Below are positions 55,995-64,000 of a DNA stretch of 64,000 nt, piece by piece. The position numbers were made by a program, and so were the translations under genes. The stretch spans positions 14,474-78,473 of the forward strand of contig JBNGCX010000009.1 of NCBI GenBank assembly GCA_049974865.1, written 5' to 3'. The stretch's first letter is position 1. Each line of letters starts with the position of its first letter. The stretch comes from JAGSOU01 sp049974865. Its GTDB lineage: Bacteria; Pseudomonadota; Alphaproteobacteria; Rhodobacterales; Rhodobacteraceae. The notes below the pieces were generated by a model. It was given only the letters and a program-made list of their open reading frames with translations. It searched no databases and was not told where the DNA came from.

Positions 55995-58514
55995 TCAGTA
56001 AAGCCCGCCCGAACTGAGCGAGCCGAAGCTGGCCTTGGGCCCCACCGTGGCCTTCTCGCCGGTCGAGGTGGTGACCTGCTCGGTCTGCTCCTGGTAGGTC
56101 TCGTCCTCGCCCGGGTCGAAGAGCGGCAGGTTGGAGCCCATGGCAAAGCCGCCGTCGATCAGCGCGCCGAGGCCGAAGATCGGCTCTTCGCCGTCGCGGA
56201 AATACTCGGCCACCACGTTGGGGCCCGAGGCGTCGTCGGCCAGCCGCTCGCCGGAATAGCGGTCGATCTTGATGAAATGGCCGCCCGGGGGCAGCTTGAA
56301 CTTGCCGCCGCCGTATTTCTCGGTGGCCTTCTGCATGAACTCGTTGAACACCGGCGCGCACATCGAGCCGCCATAGGCCCCGCGGCCCAGCGGGCGCGGC
56401 TGGTCGAAGCCCATGTAGCAGCCGGCCACGATGTTCGAGGTGAAGCCCACGAACCACACGTCGCGCGCGTCGTTGGTGGTGCCGGTCTTGCCCGCCGTGG
56501 GCACGCCCAGGTTGACGCGGCCCGCGGCGGTGCCACGTTCGACCACGCCGCGCATCATCGAGGTCAGCTGGTAAGCGGTGATCGCGTCGATCACGCGTTC
56601 CCGGTGAGAGCGGATGCGCGGGCCCACGCCCTCGGCCAGGTCCGGCTCTTCGCAATCGAGGCATTGCCGCCGGTCGTGGCGATAGATCGTCTTGCCCCAG
56701 CGGTCCTGCACGCGGTCGACCAGCGTGGGCTCCACCCGCTCGCCGCCATTGGCGAACATCGCGTAGGCCGAGACCATGCGGTAGAGCGTGGTCTCCTGGC
56801 TGCCGAGCGCGTTGGACAGGAAGGGCTGCATCCGGTCATAGACGCCAAAGCGTTCGGCGTAGCCCGCGACGGTCTCCATCCCGATCTCCTGCGCCAGGCG
56901 CACGGTCATCAGGTTGCGCGAGCGCTCGATGCCGGTGCGCAGCGGCGTGGGCCCGTAGAACTTGTTGGAGGCGTTCTTGGGCCGCCAGATCTCGGAGCCG
57001 GTGTCGATCTCGATGGGCGCGTCGACGATGATGGTGGCGGGGGTAAAGCCGCTGTCCAGCGCCGTGGCATAGACGAAGGGCTTGAAGCTGGACCCCGGCT
57101 GCCGCGTGGCCTGGGTGGCGCGGTTGAACACCGAATCCTGGTAGGAGAAGCCGCCCTGCATGGCGATCACCCGGCCGGTGTTCACGTCCATGGCCACGAA
57201 GGCGCCCTGCACCTCGGGCACCTGCCGGAGGCTCCAGCGGATGAAGCTGCCATCCTCGTCGCTGAGCAGGCGGCCCACGTGCACCACGTCGCCGACCTCG
57301 AAATTCTCGGTGAAATCGCCCTTCATCCAGGCGATGTCCTTGCGCGGGACGGTGGCGGTTTCCTCGACGCCCTCGACGCCCAGGCGGATCTGCTGCGCGG
57401 CGATCTCCAGCACCACGGCCGGGTACCAGCCCTCGATATCGCGGGGCACGTCCACCTCGGCCAGCGCGGCGCGCCAGGCGGCCTCGTCACCCAGTTTCTC
57501 GGGCGCGATCGTCTTGCCGGTGCCGCGCCAGCCCCCGCGCGAGCGGTCGTATTCCTCCAGCCCCTTGCGCAGGGCGCGGGCGGCCTCGACCTGCATCTCG
57601 GGGTCGATGGTGGCCCGGATAGTCAGGCCGCCGCCAAAGAATTCGCCCTCGCCGAAATCGCGGCTGAGCTGCCGGCGAATCTCGTCGGTGAAGTAGTCGC
57701 GCGGCGGCAGTTGGGCGCGGAAGGGCTCGTAATCGCCGTTCTGCACGGATTTCAGCGGCGCCTCGCGAGCGGCCTCATAGGCGTCGCGGTCGATATAGCC
57801 GTTCTCGAACATCTCGCGCAGCACGTAGTTGCGGCGCTCGATCGCGGCCTCCATGTCGCGCACCGGGTGCAGCGCCGCCGGCTTCTTGGGCAGCGCGGCG
57901 AGATAGGCGGCCTCTTCCGGCGCAAGCTCGGACAGGGTCTTGTTGAAATAGGTCTGGGCGGCCGCGGCCACGCCGTAGGAATTGGCGCCGAGGTAGATCT
58001 CGTTGAGATAGAGCTCCAGGATCTTGTCCTTGCTCAGCGTCTCCTCGATCCGGGTGGCGAGGATGATCTCCTTGATCTTGCGCTCGGCCCGGCGCTCGCC
58101 GCCCAGCAGGAAGTTCTTCATCACCTGCTGGGTGATGGTCGAGGCGCCGCGCACGTTGCGGCCCCGGCTTTTCACCGCGTCGATTACCGCCGCCGCGATG
58201 CCGCGGGTGTCATAGCCCTTGTGGGTGTAGAAATTCTTGTCCTCGGCCGAGATGAAGGCCTGCTTGACCAGATCGGGGATCTCGTCGGCGGGAACGAAGA
58301 GCCGGCGCTCCTCGGCGAACTCGTCGATCATGCGCCCCTCGCCGGAATAGATCCGGCTGATGGTCTTGGGCGCGTAATTGGCCAGTTCCTCGTGATTGGG
58401 CAGGTCGCGCGAATACATCCAGAAGATGGCGCCCACCATCAGGGCGGCGAACACCGCACCGATGGTCACAAGGCTGAACACAGCCCCGAAGAAGGAAAGG
58501 ATGAACCTGGTCAC
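55995..58514 (-). CDS. mrcA: penicillin-binding protein 1A
   Basis: An 839-residue bifunctional class A PBP. N-terminal membrane helix FILSFFGAVFSLVTIGAVFA; glycosyltransferase GT51 motifs FISAEDKNFYTHKGYDTRGI, GASTITQQVMKNFLLGGERR and LYLNEIYLGANSYGVAAAAQ; transpeptidase motifs SSFK in RQPGSSFKPFVYATALDSG, SRN in GIERSRNLMTVRLAQ and KTG in TAGKTGTTNDARDVWFVGF. It polymerises and cross-links cell wall. The GTG at 58514 is chosen because the membrane helix begins there and a strong promoter ends just upstream; the longer frame to 58685 would start before it. Confidence 0.93.
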   Translation of the reverse strand: MTRFILSFFGAVFSLVTIGAVFAALMVGAIFWMYSRDLPNHEELANYAPKTISRIYSGEGRMIDEFAEERRLFVPADEIPDLVKQAFISAEDKNFYTHKGYDTRGIAAAVIDAVKSRGRNVRGASTITQQVMKNFLLGGERRAERKIKEIILATRIEETLSKDKILELYLNEIYLGANSYGVAAAAQTYFNKTLSELAPEEAAYLAALPKKPAALHPVRDMEAAIERRNYVLREMFENGYIDRDAYEAAREAPLKSVQNGDYEPFRAQLPPRDYFTDEIRRQLSRDFGEGEFFGGGLTIRATIDPEMQVEAARALRKGLEEYDRSRGGWRGTGKTIAPEKLGDEAAWRAALAEVDVPRDIEGWYPAVVLEIAAQQIRLGVEGVEETATVPRKDIAWMKGDFTENFEVGDVVHVGRLLSDEDGSFIRWSLRQVPEVQGAFVAMDVNTGRVIAMQGGFSYQDSVFNRATQATRQPGSSFKPFVYATALDSGFTPATIIVDAPIEIDTGSEIWRPKNASNKFYGPTPLRTGIERSRNLMTVRLAQEIGMETVAGYAERFGVYDRMQPFLSNALGSQETTLYRMVSAYAMFANGGERVEPTLVDRVQDRWGKTIYRHDRRQCLDCEEPDLAEGVGPRIRSHRERVIDAITAYQLTSMMRGVVERGTAAGRVNLGVPTAGKTGTTNDARDVWFVGFTSNIVAGCYMGFDQPRPLGRGAYGGSMCAPVFNEFMQKATEKYGGGKFKLPPGGHFIKIDRYSGERLADDASGPNVVAEYFRDGEEPIFGLGALIDGGFAMGSNLPLFDPGEDETYQEQTEQVTTSTGEKATVGPKASFGSLSSGGLY

Positions 58515-58541
58515 GCGCGCCCCCGGAATTGTCGTCTGGCC

Positions 58542-58570
58542 TATATAAGGGTCCCGCGCGGCCGGGTCAA
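58542..58570 (-). promoter_or_regulatory. sigma-70-type promoter of mrcA
   Basis: On the minus strand TTGACC (58570-58565), a 17-base spacer and TATATA (58547-58542). Near-consensus boxes with ideal spacing place the start of transcription about 20 bases before the mrcA GTG at 58514, which supports that start. Confidence 0.75.
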
Positions 58571-58659
58571 AAGGCTGCGACGCCACGGCTCGGCTGAAAA
58601 GCGCCGCCCGCGATGCAAGGCCGTTGCCGGGCCGCCCGCCCTGCCCTACGCAATGCCCC

Positions 58660-59262
58660 ATGACGCCCGATGACATCCTGCCCACCTATCAGCGCGTGGC
58701 CCAGGGCTTTGCCCGGAGCCGCGACAAGACCCTGTTCGAACGCCGCTGGCTGGACAGGATGCTGGCCCATGCGCCGGGGCGGCGGGTGCTCGACCTCGGC
58801 TGCGGGTCCGGCCTGCCCATCGCGCGCTACCTGTCCGACCGGCGCGCGCAGGTGACCGGCGTCGACGGCGCCGAGGCGATGGTCGCGCTTTTCCGCGCCA
58901 ACCTGCCCGGGGCCGAGGCGATCTGCGCCGACATGCGCGGGCTGGATCTGGGGCAGCAGTTCGACGCGATTCTGGCCTGGAACAGCTTCTTTCACCTCGG
59001 CGCGGGGGATCAGCGGGCCATGTTCCCCGTCTTCGCCGCGCATGCCGCGCCCAAGGCGGTGCTGATGTTCACGGCCGGCCCCGCGGCGGGAGAGCCCATC
59101 GGCCAGGTCGAAGGCGCGCCGATCTATCACTGCTCGCTTGAGCCCGGGGAGTATCGCGCGCTGCTGGAGGAAAACGGCTTCGACCTGCTGCAGTTCGCGC
59201 CCGAGGACCCCGGCTGCCAGGGGCACACGATCTTTCTCGCGCGGCGACGCGCTAGCGCCTGA
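58660..59262 (+). CDS. class I SAM-dependent methyltransferase
   Basis: A 200-residue Rossmann-fold methyltransferase. Motif I is RRVLDLGCGSGLPIARYLSD, followed by QVTGVDGAEAMVALFRANLP and FDAILAWNSFFHL. Substrate not predictable; it resembles small-molecule or ubiquinone/biotin-type methylases. No ribosome-binding site is strong before the ATG at 58660. It converges with the amidase gene and their 3' ends overlap by 11 bases. Confidence 0.83.
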   Translation: MTPDDILPTYQRVAQGFARSRDKTLFERRWLDRMLAHAPGRRVLDLGCGSGLPIARYLSDRRAQVTGVDGAEAMVALFRANLPGAEAICADMRGLDLGQQFDAILAWNSFFHLGAGDQRAMFPVFAAHAAPKAVLMFTAGPAAGEPIGQVEGAPIYHCSLEPGEYRALLEENGFDLLQFAPEDPGCQGHTIFLARRRASA

Positions 59263-60454
59263 GCAGGGCCGCCGCGGCCGCGTCCTCCACCGCCCAGGCC
59301 TGCAGCGCATCGCGAATCCCCTCCGCCGCGCGCCGCCGCCAGTCGGGATCGGTCAGCCTGGCCCGGTCGCGGTCGCTGGACAGGAAGCCCAGTTCCACCA
59401 GAACCGACGGGATATCGGGCGACTTCAGCACCGAGAACCCGGCGCTGAGCCGGGGCCGCTTGTGCAGGCCCCCGACCGATTGCCGCAGCCCCTCGACCAC
59501 CGCATCGGCCAGGTGGTCCGAGCGCGGGGTCGATTCGAGCCGGGCGAGGTCCATCAGGACATCGGCGATCACGTCGTCATGCCGGGTCAGGTCGACGCCC
59601 GCCAGCAGGTCCGCCCGGTCGTGCCGCTCGGCCAGCTTGGCCGAGGCCGTGTCCGAAGCGGTCTCGGACAGGGTGTAGACGGTGGCCCCCGTCGCCCGCC
59701 CCTCGGCCAGCGCATCGGCATGCAGCGACAGCAGCAGGTCGGCCTGCGCGGCGCGGGCGACGGTGATCCGGGTTTCCAGCGGGACGAAGACATCGGCGTC
59801 GCGGGTCATGACCACCTGCATGCCGGCGCGCCGCAAGACCTCTTTCAGCTCGCGGGCGAAGGTCAGCATCAGATCGGCCTCGCGCACCCCGTCGCGCTCG
59901 GCCCCCGGATCGACACCGCCATGGCCGGGGTCCAGCACCACCCGCAAGGGCCGCGTCCCGTCCTGCCGGCGGCGCGGCGCGGGGGTGGCAGCGGGAACCT
60001 CCTGATCGGGCGGGCTGACATGCGCGGCGAACTCGTCCTTATCGGCGGGGCGCAGCCGCAGCGCCAGCACGGCATTGCCGGCGGTCTGGTCGACGCGCAT
60101 CTCCGCCCGCTCCACCAACATCGGCGTCGACAGTTCCAGCATCAACCGCGACCACCCCTGCCGGAGAGTGCCCATCGCCGTCACCTCGGCCCGACCGCTC
60201 CGGCCAAAGCCGGCGGGCGTCAGGCCGGTCCAGTCCACCTCGTTGAACTCCACCGCCAGCCGCGGCGGGCCGTCCAGCAGGCGCAGGGCGTAGGGCACGG
60301 GCTGGCTCAGGGCGAGGCGCAGTTCCACCCCCTCGCCCGCGTCCGAGATCCGCGAGCCCGCGGCGTCGACGCGCGCCAGCGCCGACAGCGGCTGCGCCGC
60401 CGCCGGTGCGGCCAGCATCAGCCAAATCAGGATCGCACGGAATAGACTGCTCAT
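59252..60454 (-). CDS. N-acetylmuramoyl-L-alanine amidase, AmiC-type
   Basis: A 400-residue exported amidase that removes stem peptides from peptidoglycan, mainly at division. Signal peptide SSLFRAILIWLMLAAPAAAQ; AMIN-like domain to about residue 150; Amidase_3 domain with LRVVLDPGHGGVDPGAERDG (zinc His), the Glu of VREADLMLTFA, the His of LLLSLHADALAE and the Glu of SVLVELGFLSSDRDR. It follows the aminotransferase gene on the same strand after 124 bases. Confidence 0.9.
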   Translation of the reverse strand: MSSLFRAILIWLMLAAPAAAQPLSALARVDAAGSRISDAGEGVELRLALSQPVPYALRLLDGPPRLAVEFNEVDWTGLTPAGFGRSGRAEVTAMGTLRQGWSRLMLELSTPMLVERAEMRVDQTAGNAVLALRLRPADKDEFAAHVSPPDQEVPAATPAPRRRQDGTRPLRVVLDPGHGGVDPGAERDGVREADLMLTFARELKEVLRRAGMQVVMTRDADVFVPLETRITVARAAQADLLLSLHADALAEGRATGATVYTLSETASDTASAKLAERHDRADLLAGVDLTRHDDVIADVLMDLARLESTPRSDHLADAVVEGLRQSVGGLHKRPRLSAGFSVLKSPDIPSVLVELGFLSSDRDRARLTDPDWRRRAAEGIRDALQAWAVEDAAAAALLRR

Positions 60455-60578
60455 CTGCCCTGCTCTTTTGCCCGCCATCCTAGCGCAAGCGGGCCACGCT
60501 GGGAACCTGCCGCGGCCACGGGCGCCCACCCGGCATCTCTTGCGGCCGAAAGGCCGCGCCGCTGGATCACGCCGCCGC

Positions 60579-61718
60579 TCAGCGGCCCGCCATGAACGCC
60601 TTGAGGCGCGCCAGCCCCTCGCGGATATCCGCGGTCGAGCGGGCGTAGGAAAAGCGCAGCGTGCCCGCCCCGCGGTCGGGGTCGAAATCCAGCCCCGGCG
60701 TCACCGCCAGGCCGGCCTTCTCCAGGATCTCGGCGGCAAAGGCGCGGCTGTCGTCGGTCAGCGCCGAGACATCGGCATAGACGTAGAAGGCCCCGTCGGG
60801 CGGCGCGATCTCGGTGAAGCCGGCCTCGGGCAGGCCTTCCAGCATCAGGCGGCGGTTCTCGCGGTAGACATCCATGTTGGCCTGCAGCTCTTGCTCGCAA
60901 TCCATCGCCGCCAGCGCGGCCAGCTGCCCGGCATGCGATGGACAGATGAACATGTTCTGCGCCAGGCGCTCGACCTTGCGGACGTGCCCCTCGGGCACCA
61001 CCATCCAGCCCACGCGCCAGCCGGTCATCGAGAAATACTTGGAGAAGGAGTTGATGACATAGACGTCGTCGCTGATCTCCAGCGCGGTGACCGCCTTCTT
61101 CTCGTATTCGATGCCGTGATAGATCTCGTCCGAGATGAAAGCCGTGCCGTTCGCGGCGCAGGCCTCGATCAGCGCGCGCATGGCCGCGCGGTCCAGCATC
61201 GTGCCCGAAGGGTTGGCGGGCGAGGCCACCATCAGCCCGGCAAGGTCCGCCGGCAGGTCCGCCGGCACCGGCTGCAACCGGTTCCCGGCCGCGCATTCGA
61301 TCATCACCGGCCGGATGTCCAGCGCCTTGAGGATCTGCCGGTAGGAGGGATAGCCGGGCGCGCCGATTCCCACCTTGTCTCCGGTGTCGAACAGGGCGGT
61401 GAAGGCCAGCAGGAACGCCCCCGACGAGCCCGCGGTCACGATCACGCGCGCCGGGTCGAGATCGACGCCGTACCAGTCCCTGTAAAGCCGCGCGATGCGG
61501 GCGCGCAGTGCGGGCAGGCCCAGGGCGACGGTGTATCCCAGCGCCTCTTCCTCCAGCGCGCCGGCCAGCGCGGCGCGGGCGCCTGCGGGCGCGGGAGTCG
61601 AGGGCTGGCCCACCTCCATGTGGATGATGTGGCGCCCGGCCTCCTCGGCCTTGCGGGCCGCCTCCATCACGTCCATCACAATGAAGGGATCGACCTCGCC
61701 GCGCCTTGAACTCCGCAT
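60579..61718 (-). CDS. PLP-dependent class I/II aminotransferase
   Basis: A 379-residue fold-type I aminotransferase. The PLP lysine is Lys227 in NSFSKYFSMTGWRVGW; other motifs are GYTVALGLPALRARIARLYR, TAGSSGAFLLAFTALFDTGD, SPANPSGTMLD and SDEIYHGIEYE. It likely works on an amino acid such as aspartate, alanine or aromatic amino acids; not resolvable here. GGAGGG is placed well before the ATG at 61718. Divergent from the M48 gene across about 60 bases. Confidence 0.88.
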   Translation of the reverse strand: MRSSRRGEVDPFIVMDVMEAARKAEEAGRHIIHMEVGQPSTPAPAGARAALAGALEEEALGYTVALGLPALRARIARLYRDWYGVDLDPARVIVTAGSSGAFLLAFTALFDTGDKVGIGAPGYPSYRQILKALDIRPVMIECAAGNRLQPVPADLPADLAGLMVASPANPSGTMLDRAAMRALIEACAANGTAFISDEIYHGIEYEKKAVTALEISDDVYVINSFSKYFSMTGWRVGWMVVPEGHVRKVERLAQNMFICPSHAGQLAALAAMDCEQELQANMDVYRENRRLMLEGLPEAGFTEIAPPDGAFYVYADVSALTDDSRAFAAEILEKAGLAVTPGLDFDPDRGAGTLRFSYARSTADIREGLARLKAFMAGR

Positions 61719-61780
61719 GTAACCCTCCGTAGACTGCGCCTGTTTGTGCCGCTTTCTCCCAGCGCGAGGGCCCGTCGTCA

Positions 61781-63127
61781 ATGCCAGCCTTCCCCCGCCT
61801 GTCCCGGCTCATTGCCGCGATGACGCTGCTGGCCGCGCTGCTGCTGGCGCCCATGGCCCGTGCCCAGGGCCTGATCCGCGATGCCGAGGTCGAGCATGCC
61901 CTGCGCGAGCTGCTTTCGCCCGTGGCGGGGGCCGCGGGCCTGTCGGTATCGCAGCTCAGGGTGATGGTGATCAATGACGGCTCGCTCAACGCCTACGTGC
62001 CCGACGGCCGCACGATTTTCATCCATTCCGGGCTGATCCTGAAGCTCGACCGCGCCGAGGAGTTGCAGGCGGTCATCGCGCATGAGCTGGCGCATATCGC
62101 CAACGGCCATATCACCCGCCGCCTGGCCAACCTGCGCGGCGCCAATTCGGCGGCCGCCCTGGGCACGGTGCTGGCGCTGGGGCTGGCCGCCTCGGGCAAC
62201 GGCAAGGCGGCGACGGGGCTGGCGATCGGCACGCAATCGTCGGCGCAGCGGATGTTCTTTTCCCATACCCGGGCCGAGGAAGCCTCGGCCGACCAGGCCG
62301 GCATCCGCTACATGGCGCGCGCGGGCGTGGACCCCCAGGCCATGGTCGACGTCCTCGACATCTTCCGCGGTCAGGAGGCGCTGCGCCCGGGCCGGCAGGA
62401 TCCTTATGTGCGCACCCACCCGCTGACCGCCGACCGGCTGCGCGCGATGAAGGGTTATGCCGCCGCCTATGGCAAGGAGGCGCGCGACGACCCGGCGGCC
62501 GACTACTGGTTCGCCCGCGCCCGCGGCAAGCTGGGGGCGTTCCTGCAGAACTCCAACTACACGCTGCGCAAGGTGGGCAAGAAAGACCAGTCCGACATTG
62601 CCGTGATGCGGCGGGCCATCGCCTATCACCGCCGCCCCGATGCCGACCGGGCGCTGGCCGAGGTGAACCGGCTGGTCGCTATGCGCCCCAACGACCCCTA
62701 TTACCAGGAGCTCAAGGGCCAGATCCTGCTGGAATCGCGACAGTTCCCCGCCGCGGTCAGCGCCTATGGCAAGGCGGTGACCATGGCCCCGCGCGAGGCG
62801 CTGATCCTGGCCGGCCATGGCCGGGCGCTGCTGGCGCTGAAGACCGCCGACGGCAACGCCCGCGCGCTGGCCGCGCTGGAAAAGGCCCGCGCGCGCGACC
62901 CGCATGACCCGCGCATGCTGCGCGACCTGGCGGTGGCCTATGCGCGGGCCGGGAACAACGGCATGGCGTCGCTCGCCACGGCCGAACGCTATGCGCTGGC
63001 GGGCCGGCTGAACGACGCCGGCACCCATGCCAAGCGCGCCTCGGACCTTTTGCCGCGTGGATCCGCGGGTTGGCTTCGGGCGCAGGATGTGTTGAGTGCG
63101 GCTGAGGCCGCAGCAAAACGGAGATAA
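61781..63127 (+). CDS. periplasmic M48 metallopeptidase with TPR repeats (BepA-like)
   Basis: A 448-residue protein with a signal peptide (LSRLIAAMTLLAALLLAPMA then RAQ), an M48 protease domain with HELAH at residues 101-105 (zinc site) and a further Glu in SHTRAEEASADQAGIRYMAR, and C-terminal TPR-like helices (about residues 270-440). This is the BepA/YfgC layout, which acts in outer-membrane protein quality control. A DsbA-like gene follows after five bases, so disulfide handling and envelope proteolysis may be co-regulated. Confidence 0.88.
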   Translation: MPAFPRLSRLIAAMTLLAALLLAPMARAQGLIRDAEVEHALRELLSPVAGAAGLSVSQLRVMVINDGSLNAYVPDGRTIFIHSGLILKLDRAEELQAVIAHELAHIANGHITRRLANLRGANSAAALGTVLALGLAASGNGKAATGLAIGTQSSAQRMFFSHTRAEEASADQAGIRYMARAGVDPQAMVDVLDIFRGQEALRPGRQDPYVRTHPLTADRLRAMKGYAAAYGKEARDDPAADYWFARARGKLGAFLQNSNYTLRKVGKKDQSDIAVMRRAIAYHRRPDADRALAEVNRLVAMRPNDPYYQELKGQILLESRQFPAAVSAYGKAVTMAPREALILAGHGRALLALKTADGNARALAALEKARARDPHDPRMLRDLAVAYARAGNNGMASLATAERYALAGRLNDAGTHAKRASDLLPRGSAGWLRAQDVLSAAEAAAKRR

Positions 63128-63132
63128 CGCTG

Positions 63133-63882
63133 ATGATCCGCAAGACCCTCGCCGGTGCCGCGCTGGCGCTGAGCTTCGCCGCCCCCGCCATGGCCACGGA
63201 TATCGTGGAAATGAGCGAGGCCGAGCGCACCGCCTTCCGCCAGGAGGTCCGCGCGTACCTGCTGGAGAACCCCGAGGTGCTGATGGAGGCCATCGCCGTC
63301 CTGGAGCAGCGCCAGGAACAGGCCGCGGCGGCGCAGGACCAGCAGTTGGTCAAGACCAACGCCAAGGACATCTTCGAGGATGGTTATTCCTGGGTCGGCG
63401 GCAACCCCGAGGGGGACATCACCCTGGTGGAATTCAGCGACTACCGCTGCACCTACTGCCGCAAGGCCCACCCGGAGGTCGAGGAACTGCTCAAGACGGA
63501 CGGCAACATCCGCTTCATCGTCAAGGAATTCCCGATCCTGGGCGAACAGTCGGAACTGTCCTCGCGTTTTGCCATCGCCACCAAGCTGGCCGCGGGCGAC
63601 GAGGCCTACAAGAAGGCGCATGACGCCCTGATCACCATGCGCGGCAACGCCACCGTCCAGAGCCTCGAGAAGCTGGCCGGGCGCCTCGACCTCGACCCCG
63701 AGGCGATCCTGCCGCTGATGAACAGCCCCGAGGTGGAGGATATCATCCAGAAGAACCGCGCGCTGGCACAGCGCCTGGGCATCACCGGCACGCCCACCTT
63801 CGTGCTGGAGGACAGCATGCTGCGCGGTTACGTGCCTCTGGACGGCATGCGCCAACTGGTGAAACAGGCCCGCGCCGACTGA
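63133..63882 (+). CDS. DsbA/Com1-family thiol:disulfide interchange protein
   Basis: A 249-residue periplasmic thioredoxin-fold protein. Signal peptide IRKTLAGAALALSFAAPAMA; an N-terminal helical extension typical of Com1/ScsC-like proteins; the active site Cys106-Thr-Tyr-Cys109 in YRCTYCRKAHPEVEE; the cis-proline loop in GITGTPTFVLEDSML. The extension may allow oligomers, as in ScsC. It follows the M48 gene at five bases. A strong terminator is downstream. Confidence 0.88.
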   Translation: MIRKTLAGAALALSFAAPAMATDIVEMSEAERTAFRQEVRAYLLENPEVLMEAIAVLEQRQEQAAAAQDQQLVKTNAKDIFEDGYSWVGGNPEGDITLVEFSDYRCTYCRKAHPEVEELLKTDGNIRFIVKEFPILGEQSELSSRFAIATKLAAGDEAYKKAHDALITMRGNATVQSLEKLAGRLDLDPEAILPLMNSPEVEDIIQKNRALAQRLGITGTPTFVLEDSMLRGYVPLDGMRQLVKQARAD

Positions 63883-63907
63883 TCCGGTTGAAGATCCCGC
63901 CAAGGGA

Positions 63908-63944
63908 AAGGCCCGCTCGGTTAACGCCGAGGCGGGCCTTTTTT
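63908..63944 (+). terminator. intrinsic terminator after the DsbA-like gene
   Basis: AAGGCCCGC-TCGG (63908-63920), loop TTAACG, CCGA-GGCGGGCCTT (63927-63940) and a T-run to 63944. The stem has one bulge. It closes the M48/DsbA operon. Confidence 0.9.
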
Positions 63945-64000
63945 ACAGCGTCCCATCGCAGAGGGGCGGCCCGGCATCCCCCGCCCGGGGCGCGCAGCGT

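Overview
The window is GC-rich alphaproteobacterial DNA, most likely from the Rhodobacterales (Rhodobacteraceae/Paracoccaceae). This rests on gene-transfer-agent-like (GTA-like) tail proteins, a LexA box of the alphaproteobacterial GTTC-N7-GTTC type, a short intergenic repeat of a type I know from Roseobacter-group genomes, and host gene families with typical roseobacter sequence features. It falls into two parts: about 34 kb of a Mu-like transposable prophage, entered inside its transposase gene, followed by about 30 kb of ordinary chromosome. No rRNA, tRNA or CRISPR array was seen.

Prophage (1 to about 34.05 kb, all genes on +). The left end, repressor and most of the transposase lie outside the window. 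In order: transposase C-terminus, MuB-like ATPase, a run of small overlapping early genes rich in helix-turn-helix proteins, DUF3164, GemA (Mu gp16), an MT-A70 adenine methylase and a Mor-type activator. A terminator follows, then lysis (lysozyme, 3-TM holin, DUF2730), packaging and head genes (DUF3486, gp28 terminase, gp29/DUF935 portal, gp30/F-like head protein with a C-terminal toxin-nuclease-like domain, gpG), a second copy of the same terminator, protease/scaffold I with an internal scaffold start, a decoration protein, major head protein T, and gp35/gp36-like proteins. The tail is not Mu's contractile tail. It is a siphovirus module: tail terminator, tail tube, a chaperone pair joined by a -1 frameshift at GGGAAAC, tape measure, then DUF2460, DUF2163, NlpC/P60 and a giant TIM-barrel protein corresponding to GTA genes 12-15, followed by a DUF2793 fibre. 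At the right end, where Mu carries mom, there is a D12-class adenine methylase. The phage is therefore a Mu-type replication and head system joined to a GTA/lambda-type tail. Every essential late gene seen is intact, so it could be functional.

Chromosome. The prophage sits just upstream of a valine-catabolism operon (acyl-CoA dehydrogenase, 3-hydroxyisobutyryl-CoA hydrolase, mmsB). Then come a DUF2892 membrane protein; uvrA with a patatin-like lipase downstream (uvrA has a LexA box); a divergent rhodanese gene whose promoter carries an SqrR-type ATTC-N8-GAAT site; lpdA; a DUF924 protein; an MFS transporter; queA overlapping a YhdP/AsmA-like protein; bcp and a ferritin-like DUF455 protein; a LytM peptidase overlapping a bactofilin; a DUF2189 membrane protein; a 55-residue membrane protein; prfB; mrcA (PBP1A) with a clear promoter; a methyltransferase; an AmiC-type amidase; an aminotransferase; and a periplasmic M48 protease followed by a DsbA-like thiol oxidoreductase. 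Several of these (bactofilin, LytM, PBP1A, amidase, M48, DsbA) act on the cell envelope.

The observations I rate highest are the frameshifted tail chaperone, the nuclease-like domain fused to the minor head protein, a roughly 196-residue domain inserted in the GTA-type TIM barrel, the adenine methylase in the mom position, paired identical terminators at the lysis and protease boundaries, and the SqrR-like control site at the rhodanese gene.
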